A DNA stretch of 6,650 nt, from positions 1-6,650 of the forward strand of contig JBMZFW010000054.1 of assembly GCA_049615605.1 (NCBI GenBank), written 5' to 3'. The position numbers and the translations under genes are program-made. The notes beneath the pieces were generated by a model. It was not told the origin of the DNA and did no database searches. It saw only the letters and a program-made list of their open reading frames with translations. This stretch comes from JAQWUY01 sp049615605 (GTDB taxonomy: Bacteria; Pseudomonadota; Alphaproteobacteria; JAQWUY01). Below, piece after piece: positions 1 through 5,248 of the stretch (the first letter of the stretch is position 1; each line of letters begins with the position of its first letter).

Positions 1-91
1 ATAAAGATGTATATAAAAAGAATTTAATAAAACTTAATTCGTGTTTTTTAAATATAAAGTCTTTGATGATGTTTAAATAATTTTTCATTGT

Positions 92-733
92 TTACCTTTT
101 AATTGCTAAATGCATTCCGTCCCTAACAGGTAACAATACATTTTCAAACCTGTCGTCATTAAGAATATATTTGTTTGCTTCGTCAACGGATATGGCTTTT
201 TCATCCGTATCAGTTTCCAATATACCACCACGCCACAATGTATTATCAACAATTAATACACCGCCCGATTGCAAGTGGTCACAACATTTTTCTGCATAAT
301 CCGCATACGCCCTTTTATCCGCATCAATAAAGATAAAATCAAATTGTTCCGATGATAATATCTTATCAAGTTCCGTATTGGCATCGGCGTGAATAACATT
401 AATTTCATTTTTACACGGGTGTGCATCAAAGAAATCTTTGGCACGGTCAATTACGCGACCATCGTGTTCAACACAAGTAATCTTTGCTTGTGGGGAACCT
501 TCCGCCATACATAATGTTGCATAACCATAAAACATACCCAATTCCAAAATATTCTTTGGTTGTTTTAATAGGCTTATTGTTCGTAAGAAACTTCCAGATA
601 ATCTGTCTGAACACATATCTGCTTGTGGGGCAAAACGAAACGCATCTTCACGCACTTTTTTAAGCAATGAATTTTCCACCGCAGAATGGGCTTGGCAATA
701 TTGTTCAATTTCTGGATTTGTTATATATTTCAT
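92..733 (-). CDS. SAM-dependent O-methyltransferase, family 3 (caffeoyl-CoA OMT-like)
   Basis: Class I Rossmann-fold methyltransferase of the O-methyltransferase family 3 / COG4122 type, about 213 residues, the usual length. What is visible: the SAM-binding motif I LELGMFYGYAT at residues 63-73, the acidic residue after strand 2 (VEHD, 88-91), the family signature FIDADKRAYADY at 135-146 and GGVLIVDNTLWRGG at 157-170 (D137, D163 and N164 fit the metal/substrate ligands of the family), and a C-terminal LPVRDGMHLA strand. It is probably soluble and cytoplasmic. The acceptor substrate cannot be read from sequence: bacterial members methylate catechols and other hydroxyls, and many are uncharacterised. 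An in-frame TTG start at 769 would add 12 residues, but those overlap the proposed -35 box, and the ATG at 733 gives the normal N-terminus, so I chose 733. It is divergent from galU and appears to be a single-gene transcript. No clear terminator lies in the 91 bases beyond its stop. Confidence 0.88.
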   Translation of the reverse strand: MKYITNPEIEQYCQAHSAVENSLLKKVREDAFRFAPQADMCSDRLSGSFLRTISLLKQPKNILELGMFYGYATLCMAEGSPQAKITCVEHDGRVIDRAKDFFDAHPCKNEINVIHADANTELDKILSSEQFDFIFIDADKRAYADYAEKCCDHLQSGGVLIVDNTLWRGGILETDTDEKAISVDEANKYILNDDRFENVLLPVRDGMHLAIKR

Positions 734-740
734 AAGAATT

Positions 741-769
741 TTTATACACTTTATCCATACATAAATCAA
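741..769 (-). promoter_or_regulatory. Sigma70-type promoter of the O-methyltransferase, probably leaderless
   Basis: Read on the minus strand: -35 TTGATT (769-764), a 17-base spacer, -10 TATAAA (746-741), then seven bases to the ATG at 733. A start site at the usual distance from the -10 falls on or next to the A of the ATG. No purine-rich ribosome binding site lies in the gap. Inferred from sequence only. Confidence 0.6.
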
Positions 770-783
770 GGTGTTATTAGGCT

Positions 784-812
784 TTGATTTTTACTTAAAA
801 ACAGTGTAAAAC
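784..812 (+). promoter_or_regulatory. Sigma70-type promoter of galU-pmm, probably leaderless
   Basis: The -35 TTGATT (784-789) is followed by 17 bases and a -10-like TAAAAC (807-812), then six bases to the galU ATG at 819. The -35 is the mirror image of the divergent promoter's -35: AAATCAA at 763-769 and TTGATTT at 784-790 form an inverted repeat with a 14-base spacer. There is no Shine-Dalgarno before galU. The -10 matches consensus at four of six positions, so this call is weaker than that for the opposite strand. Confidence 0.45.
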
Positions 813-818
813 ATAGTT

Positions 819-1670
819 ATGATTAAAAAAGTAGTATTACCAGTTGCAGGTCTTGGTACAAGATTTTTACCCGCATCAAAATCCGTGGCAAAGGAAATGT
901 TCCCAATCCTTGATAAGCCATTAATTGATTATGCCGTTAACGAAGCAATATCAGCCGGTGGAACTGACTTTATTTTTGTAATCAGCCCAGAAAAACAAAG
1001 CATTATTAAATACTTTGAAGACGACCCAAACCTTATCCATCAATTAATGGAAAAGGGTAAAGAAGAATTAATTGAAATCGTTAAACCAAAAATAACTGGT
1101 TCAATTACAACCGTTATCCAAGACAAACCACTTGGACTTGGTCATGCAATTTCACTGGCAAAACCTTTTATTGATAACGAACCATTCCAAGTATTATTAC
1201 CTGATGATTTAATTATGGCGGATACACCAGTTCAACAACAGTTATTAAAAGTTTACGAACAACACAAATGCGGTGTGGTTGGTTTAGAAGAAGTTCCGAT
1301 GGAAAATATACACAAATACGGTGTGGTATCGGGCGATAAAAAAGACAACACTATTAAAATCAATGGCTTTGTTGAAAAACCAAGCAAAGAACAAGCCCCA
1401 AGCAACCTTGCCATTGTCGGCAGGTACATTTTTACCCCTGAAATATTTAACAAACTTGATAAAAACATTATTGGTGCAGGTGGTGAAATTCAAATCACCG
1501 ATGCAATGGCGGAAATTTTATCATCTCAAAATTTCTATGGTGTAAACTTTGACGGCAAAAGATTTGATTGCGGTTCAAAGATTGGCTTCTTGGAAGCACA
1601 AATTGCATTTGCACAAAAAGACAACGATACAAAAGATAGCCTATCTGCAATCTTAAAAAAATACTTATAA
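819..1670 (+). CDS. galU: UTP--glucose-1-phosphate uridylyltransferase
   Basis: Makes UDP-glucose from UTP and glucose-1-phosphate in the cytoplasm; UDP-glucose feeds LPS, exopolysaccharide and other glycan synthesis. It has 283 residues, typical for bacterial GalU. Visible family motifs: the nucleotide-binding loop PVAGLGTRFLPA (8-19) with the following KEM (25-27), QDKPLGLGHA (101-110), the metal/nucleotide acid pair LLPDD (126-130), GVVGLEEVP (152-160), VEKP (185-188, the active-site lysine region), GRYIF (201-205), GAGGEIQITDA (219-229) and FDCG near the C-terminus. The loop reads SVAKEM where many homologues have a proline before KEM, a mild change. The start at 819 gives the canonical N-terminus directly before the first beta strand. 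It is the first gene of a two-gene operon with pmm, ten bases apart, which matches the metabolic order: the mutase supplies its glucose-1-phosphate. Confidence 0.95.
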   Translation: MIKKVVLPVAGLGTRFLPASKSVAKEMFPILDKPLIDYAVNEAISAGGTDFIFVISPEKQSIIKYFEDDPNLIHQLMEKGKEELIEIVKPKITGSITTVIQDKPLGLGHAISLAKPFIDNEPFQVLLPDDLIMADTPVQQQLLKVYEQHKCGVVGLEEVPMENIHKYGVVSGDKKDNTIKINGFVEKPSKEQAPSNLAIVGRYIFTPEIFNKLDKNIIGAGGEIQITDAMAEILSSQNFYGVNFDGKRFDCGSKIGFLEAQIAFAQKDNDTKDSLSAILKKYL

Positions 1671-1680
1671 GGAAAATAAA
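1669..1680 (+). promoter_or_regulatory. Shine-Dalgarno of the phosphomannomutase gene
   Basis: AAGGAA at 1669-1674 overlaps the galU stop codon and ends six bases before the ATG at 1681. This clear site fixes the start and indicates translation from the galU transcript. It contrasts with galU itself, which has none. Confidence 0.75.
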
Positions 1681-3057
1681 ATGACGCACAGTTTTAACCC
1701 AAATATCTTGCGTGAATATGATATTCGTGGAATTGTTGGCGATGACTTAACAAACAAAGATGCCTATGCCATTGGTAAATCAATGGGGGCAATCGCCATT
1801 AATAAAGGATTAAAACCAACAGCAACAATTGGTTATGATGGCAGATTATCATCAGTTGAATTATCAGAACACTTAATTAAGGGCTTAAATGAATCTGGCG
1901 TTGATGTAATAAATATTGGACTTTGTCCAACAGGTATGCTGTATATGGCAGGCAAAGAACACAATTCATCAATTGCCATTCAAATCACGGGAAGCCACAA
2001 TCCAAAAGATTACAATGGATTTAAGATTATGCTTGATGGTAAATCATTCTTTGGCAAAGACATTTTATTAATTGACGAATACGCAAAAAACAACAAATGG
2101 GTTGATGGCAATGCAACGGCAAAGGTGGAAGACTTTATACCATTTTATGCAAACCGAATTTTGCAAGATTACAACAAAGATGCCCAATATAATATTGTTT
2201 GGGATACGGGCAATGGTGCAATGGGTGCGGTAATTGAAAATGTCACTTCACAATTAAAAGGCACGCATACAATTATTAACCACGAAGTTGATGGAACATT
2301 TCCAAATCATCACCCCGACCCAACGGTTGAATCAAACCTTGTGCAATTAAAAGAAAAGGTTGCGGAACTTGGTGCGGATATGGGTATCGCCTTTGACGGT
2401 GATGGTGACCGCATTGGTATTATTGACGGGTCTGGTCGTGTGTTATGGGGTGACCAAATGTTATGTATACTTGCCCGCCCTGTATTAAAAGAAAATCCAA
2501 ACGCCCCTATTCTTTCCGATGTAAAGGCTAGCGATGTTTTATTTGATGAAATCAAACGACTGGGTGGCAAACCAATTATGGTTGCAACGGGACATTCAAT
2601 TGTAAAAACTAGAATGATTGAAGAAAATTCACCACTTGCTGGTGAAATGTCTGCACATATATTCTTTGCAGATAAATTCTATGGTCACGATGACGCATTA
2701 TATGTGGCAATAAGGTTTATTAATTCTGTATTTGAAGAAGGAAAAACAGTTGCCCAGTTAATGGACGAATTACCAAAGGTAATCAACACACCTGAAATCC
2801 GAATTGATGTAAACGAAGAAGATAAATTCCCAATCATTTATGCATTAAAGCAAAAGGTTGTGGCACAAGGTCTTGATTTATGTGATATTGACGGTGTTCG
2901 TGTTCGCAATGAAAATGGTTGGTGGTTGTGTCGCGCGTCAAATACACAAAACGCACTTACAATGCGATTTGAAAGTAATTCAAATGACAACTTGCAAAAA
3001 TCTATTAATTATGTTAATGAATTATTAAAAGATTACAATGTTAGGATTGAATATTAA
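1681..3057 (+). CDS. Phosphomannomutase/phosphoglucomutase (AlgC type)
   Basis: Alpha-D-phosphohexomutase that moves phosphate between C6 and C1 of mannose and/or glucose through a phosphoserine. It has 458 residues, close to AlgC-type PMM/PGM. Domain landmarks: N-terminal ILREYDIRGI (9-18), the active-site loop TGSHNP with Ser105 as the phosphorylated residue, the Mg-binding loop FDGDGDR (238-244), the sugar-recognition loop GEMSAH (321-326), and the C-terminal phosphate-binding RASNT (418-422). The TGSHNP form and the EMS-x-H sugar loop favour a dual PMM/PGM over phosphoglucosamine mutase GlmM, but the substrate preference needs an assay. Two small departures from the usual pattern are Ala325 where Gly is common and Asn after SNTQ where Pro is common. 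It is co-transcribed with galU, so a route from glucose-6-phosphate to UDP-glucose is encoded together. No rho-independent terminator is visible after the stop. Confidence 0.92.
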   Translation: MTHSFNPNILREYDIRGIVGDDLTNKDAYAIGKSMGAIAINKGLKPTATIGYDGRLSSVELSEHLIKGLNESGVDVINIGLCPTGMLYMAGKEHNSSIAIQITGSHNPKDYNGFKIMLDGKSFFGKDILLIDEYAKNNKWVDGNATAKVEDFIPFYANRILQDYNKDAQYNIVWDTGNGAMGAVIENVTSQLKGTHTIINHEVDGTFPNHHPDPTVESNLVQLKEKVAELGADMGIAFDGDGDRIGIIDGSGRVLWGDQMLCILARPVLKENPNAPILSDVKASDVLFDEIKRLGGKPIMVATGHSIVKTRMIEENSPLAGEMSAHIFFADKFYGHDDALYVAIRFINSVFEEGKTVAQLMDELPKVINTPEIRIDVNEEDKFPIIYALKQKVVAQGLDLCDIDGVRVRNENGWWLCRASNTQNALTMRFESNSNDNLQKSINYVNELLKDYNVRIEY

Positions 3058-3123
3058 ATGTTTTTAATATGGATATTTCTTTTTAGCTTATGTCTTTTTA
3101 TAAGTGTTAATAGCGAAAATTAA
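3058..3123 (+). CDS. Possible 21-residue hydrophobic small protein
   Basis: An ATG follows the pmm stop with no gap (TAAATG) and opens a 21-codon frame ending in TAA at 3121-3123. The peptide is MFLIWIFLFSLCLFISVNSE plus a final Asn: a single hydrophobic segment of about 17 residues with a polar tail, like a small membrane protein. It fills the entire space between the convergent pmm and dac genes, and its stop overlaps the dac stop codon on the other strand. No Shine-Dalgarno is present, so translation would depend on coupling to pmm. T-rich DNA yields Phe/Leu/Ile codons by chance, so this may be spurious. I do not recognise a family. Confidence 0.25.
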   Translation: MFLIWIFLFSLCLFISVNSEN

Positions 3124-4313
3124 TCTTTAAGCACGATACACGGCATATCCGTTTCAACCTTTACCGCAGAACAAACTTTTTTCGCATACTTTTTATCAAA
3201 GCCTTCAACCCTTGCACGGAATAAAGATCGTTTATTCTTTTTAATTTCCAATATCTCAACTGTTAAATCATTTTTATCTGGTAATATGGCAAGAACCTTT
3301 TTCGTTGCTGTTTTGGCAAATTTTTTGTTGCTGTATGCACCAACTTGGATTGCCCAACCAGTATCAAGTGGTTGTTTTGAACCTTGTTCTTCTTTCTTTT
3401 TAAGGTCAACCTTTGCTGTCTTTATTGGCAATTTAATATTGTTTAATTTGGCATAGGTTGCCGTTTCTGTTTTATCAACTGGGCGTGAAGCCATATGTTC
3501 GGCAACACGGAAACCCTTGTCCAATAAATATCGCATATGCAGGTCACGGCGTGAACCAGAAACCCCGCCAAATACAACGCCGATTAAACGAACGCCATCC
3601 CTTTCAACCGAACTTACCAAGTTAAAACCAGATGCACGAATGTATCCCGTTTTAATACCGTCTGTACCTTTGTACCTTGTTAATAATTTATTATGGTTTC
3701 TAAATGTAACACCCGCATACTTAAATGTTCTTGTTGATATGTATTTGTAATATTCAGGAAAGTCCTTAAATAATCTTGTACCCAATATTGACATATCATA
3801 AGCGGTTGTTACTTGCGCATAATTTGGCAATCCCGAAGCATTGCGGAAAGTGGTTTTTTTCATACCAATTCTTTTTGCCGTTGCTGTCATTCGTTTGGCA
3901 AACTTGCGTTCAGTACCGCCAAGGTTTTCCGCAACCGTTACGGCAACATCATTTGCTGATTTTACAACAAGTGCAAGAATTGCATTCTTAACCGTAATCT
4001 TTTCACCAATTCCCAAGCCAATACGACTTGGTGGCTGGCGAACTGCCCTTTTTGATGCAGTGAATTTTGTGTTTAATTTGATTTTACCCTTTTTCAATTC
4101 TTCAAATAAGATATAAAGAGTCATTATTTTTGTAAGTGAAGCGGGATATCGTTGTAAATTTGCCCCACGGGAATAAAGGATTTTTCCATCTTTAACATCA
4201 ATAATGATTGAAGCGTATTTATTACCGTACACATTTCGCGCCGCTTCCACATTGAAGATAAAGACCATTGCAACCATAACGGCAAGCGGTAATAATAAAT
4301 ACTTTTTAAGCAC
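3120..4313 (-). CDS. D-alanyl-D-alanine carboxypeptidase (peptidase S11) with C-terminal SPOR domain
   Basis: Penicillin-binding-protein-type DD-carboxypeptidase that trims the terminal D-Ala from peptidoglycan stem peptides in the periplasm. It has 397 residues. An N-terminal signal peptide (lysines at 3-4, hydrophobic 5-22, likely cut after VEA at 24) is followed by the S11 catalytic domain with all three active-site motifs: SLTK at 59-62 (nucleophile Ser59), SAN at 119-121 and KTG at 221-223. A basic linker leads to a SPOR domain from about residue 318 (WAIQVGAY at 320-327). SPOR domains bind denuded glycan at the division septum, so the enzyme probably acts at or near the divider. S11 plus SPOR is a common arrangement in Alphaproteobacteria; no transmembrane anchor is seen at the C-terminus. 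The start is GTG at 4313, supported by AAGGA six bases upstream. It converges on pmm and diverges from rnhB. Confidence 0.93.
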   Translation of the reverse strand: MLKKYLLLPLAVMVAMVFIFNVEAARNVYGNKYASIIIDVKDGKILYSRGANLQRYPASLTKIMTLYILFEELKKGKIKLNTKFTASKRAVRQPPSRIGLGIGEKITVKNAILALVVKSANDVAVTVAENLGGTERKFAKRMTATAKRIGMKKTTFRNASGLPNYAQVTTAYDMSILGTRLFKDFPEYYKYISTRTFKYAGVTFRNHNKLLTRYKGTDGIKTGYIRASGFNLVSSVERDGVRLIGVVFGGVSGSRRDLHMRYLLDKGFRVAEHMASRPVDKTETATYAKLNNIKLPIKTAKVDLKKKEEQGSKQPLDTGWAIQVGAYSNKKFAKTATKKVLAILPDKNDLTVEILEIKKNKRSLFRARVEGFDKKYAKKVCSAVKVETDMPCIVLKD

Positions 4314-4326
4314 GAATATTCCTTAA
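4314..4326 (-). promoter_or_regulatory. Shine-Dalgarno for the GTG start of the carboxypeptidase
   Basis: On the minus strand AAGGAATATTC precedes the GTG at 4313. The AAGGA core lies six bases from the start codon and supports this GTG, which also begins a normal signal peptide. Confidence 0.7.
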
Positions 4327-4347
4327 AATAATTCTTAAACTAATTCA

Positions 4348-4375
4348 ATAATAAACGAATCATTTTAATATGCAA
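4348..4375 (-). promoter_or_regulatory. Candidate GANTC-containing promoter of the carboxypeptidase gene
   Basis: Minus-strand reading: -35-like TTGCAT (4375-4370), a 16-base spacer, -10 TATTAT (4353-4348). The spacer holds TGATTCG (4362-4356), two bases from the -10. This heptamer matches the YGAKTCG form that I recall for GcrA-bound, CcrM-methylated promoters in Caulobacter. The predicted start near 4341 leaves a leader of about 27 bases with a ribosome binding site. The -35 is poor, as expected for an activator-dependent promoter. Methylation control is inferred. Confidence 0.45.
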
Positions 4376-4396
4376 GGTAAAAATTGACGAATCGGC

Positions 4397-4425
4397 TTTA
4401 CTATTAAAAAAATCGCATATATAAT
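4397..4425 (+). promoter_or_regulatory. Sigma70-type promoter of rnhB, probably leaderless
   Basis: -35 TTTACT (4397-4402), 17-base spacer, perfect -10 TATAAT (4420-4425), then six bases to the ATG at 4432. The start site would fall on the start codon, and no Shine-Dalgarno is visible. A GAATC site at 4389-4393 lies just upstream of the -35. A TTGACG at 4384-4389 looks like a better -35 but is 30 bases from the -10, too far to pair with it. Confidence 0.55.
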
Positions 4426-4431
4426 GGATTA

Positions 4432-5076
4432 ATGCCAAACTTAGAATTTGAAAATAAATATGATGGTTTAGTATGCGGGGTTGACGAAGTTGGTCGCGGT
4501 CCGTGGGCGGGTCCCGTTGTCACCTGTGCGGTTGCATTAAAGGCAAGCCTGCCAGAACATATTTTGCAAGAACTAGACGATTCAAAAAAGCTTACAGATA
4601 AAAAAAGACAAGCGCTGTTTGAGCCATTAAAATATTACTTTCATTACAGCATTGCCGAAGCAACAGTTAAAGAAATTGATGAACTTAATATATTAAAGGC
4701 AACGATGATTGCAATGAAAAGAGCTGTTGAAAACCTTAATGAATCATTGGATAACAAACTTGTTCACGCATTAATTGATGGCAATAAAGAACCAGACCTT
4801 AACATACCACAAACAACAATTATTAAGGGCGACAGCCAAAGTATTTCAATCGCCGCCGCATCGGTAATTGCAAAAGTAAGTCGCGATTTATTAATGCAAA
4901 AACTTGCCAAAGAATTTCCATATTATGGTTGGGAAAGAAATGCAGGTTATGGAACCAAAGCCCATATTCAAGGCATAAAAGATTATGGCATATGTGAACA
5001 TCATAGAACTTCGTTTGCACCGATAAAAAATGCCATGGAAAATATCCAAACTGAAAACTATCACAAAGATTATTAA
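4432..5076 (+). CDS. rnhB: Ribonuclease HII
   Basis: Endonuclease that cuts the RNA strand of RNA/DNA hybrids and starts removal of single ribonucleotides misincorporated in DNA. It has 214 residues, normal for bacterial RNase HII. The GVDEVGRGPWAGPV block (16-29) carries Asp18 and Glu19; the other two metal ligands are Asp116 (LIDGN) and Asp134 (KGDS), with the family's 18-residue spacing between them. DDSKKL (49-54), ASVIAKVSRD (143-152), GYGTKAH and HRTSF complete the signature, including the GYG tyrosine that senses the 2'-hydroxyl. The ATG at 4432 gives the usual short N-terminus. It diverges from dac and precedes ccrM by 172 bases, the conserved alphaproteobacterial neighbour order. The gap contains a possible terminator and a new promoter, so the two genes need not be strictly co-transcribed. 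Confidence 0.96.
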   Translation: MPNLEFENKYDGLVCGVDEVGRGPWAGPVVTCAVALKASLPEHILQELDDSKKLTDKKRQALFEPLKYYFHYSIAEATVKEIDELNILKATMIAMKRAVENLNESLDNKLVHALIDGNKEPDLNIPQTTIIKGDSQSISIAAASVIAKVSRDLLMQKLAKEFPYYGWERNAGYGTKAHIQGIKDYGICEHHRTSFAPIKNAMENIQTENYHKDY

Positions 5077-5175
5077 GAATCGCCTACCGATTCTAACAAG
5101 GCACAACCCTATGTTTACTGGGTTTTAAAAAGAATCGGTATTTTTATTTTATTTTTATGTTTGACACCGATTCTA
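5076..5175. repeat. Four alternating-orientation GANTC repeats (AGAATCG / CGATTCT)
   Basis: Four copies of one motif in alternating orientation: AGAATCG (5076-5082), TACCGATTCTA (5085-5095), AGAATCGGTA (5131-5140) and ACCGATTCTA (5166-5175). Neighbours can pair: copies 1/2 over 7 bp with a 5-base loop, 2/3 over 10 bp, and 3/4 over 9 bp. The pairings are mutually exclusive. Each copy contains one GANTC site. The second and fourth copies share the 10-mer ACCGATTCTA exactly. Confidence 0.8.
5085..5156 (+). terminator. Possible rho-independent terminator after rnhB
   Basis: TACCGATTCT (5085-5094) and AGAATCGGTA (5131-5140) form a perfect 10-bp stem that encloses a smaller AACCC/GGGTT hairpin (5105-5109 with 5120-5124). 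A T-rich tract (5141-5156, five, four and five T with single A interruptions) follows at once. The loop is long for a terminator, and the same bases can pair elsewhere, so it may be conditional. Confidence 0.45.
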
Positions 5176-5211
5176 TTTTTGTGTAATGATTCGTAGTATA
5201 AGAGCGAATCA
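5161..5211 (+). promoter_or_regulatory. ccrM promoter region with GANTC sites around the -10
   Basis: Two overlapping candidates are seen. (a) -10 TATAAG (5197-5202), three bases downstream of TGATTCG (5187-5193), with no good -35. This matches the dac promoter layout and is my preferred start (near 5209, leader about 40 bases). (b) A perfect -35 TTGACA (5161-5166) with a weak -10 AATGAT (5185-5190) at 18 bases; a GATTC lies in its spacer and another overlaps its -10. TGATTCG (5187-5193) and CGAATCA (5205-5211) form an inverted repeat that brackets TATAAG. Under either candidate, methylation by CcrM would fall inside its own promoter. No complete CtrA box (TTAA-N7-TTAA) was found. Confidence 0.5.
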
Positions 5212-5248
5212 CTTGAAATATTCGCAAAACAAGAATTGATTGGATAAA

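Noticed and set aside
1..91. Gene or terminator beyond the O-methyltransferase stop
   Set aside because: The stretch is very AT-rich, with no GC-rich stem followed by a T-run on the minus strand and no supported reading frame.
734..769. TTG start at 769 adding 12 residues to the O-methyltransferase
   Set aside because: It overlaps the proposed -35 box, lacks a ribosome binding site, and the extra residues are not typical of the family. The ATG at 733 gives a normal N-terminus.
3841..4116. Open frame on the plus strand opposite the carboxypeptidase
   Set aside because: It is antisense to the conserved catalytic domain, has no ribosome binding site and no recognisable domain.
4323..4338. CtrA-like box TTAA...TTAA between dac and rnhB
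   Set aside because: The spacing is eight bases instead of the seven of the CtrA consensus, and TTAA pairs are common in DNA this AT-rich.
4384..4425. TTGACG (4384) paired with TATAAT (4420) as the rnhB promoter
   Set aside because: The 30-base spacer is far outside the usable range for sigma70. TTTACT at 4397 has the correct 17-base spacing.
5105..5126. AACCC/GGGTT hairpin plus TTTT as a stand-alone terminator after rnhB
   Set aside because: Five base pairs, a ten-base loop and only four T are too weak alone. It is better read as part of the larger 10-bp-stem structure.
5240..5248. TTG start at 5240 for ccrM
   Set aside because: It adds only three residues and has no better Shine-Dalgarno. 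The ATG at 5249 places the conserved N-terminal motif at the spacing seen in Caulobacter CcrM.
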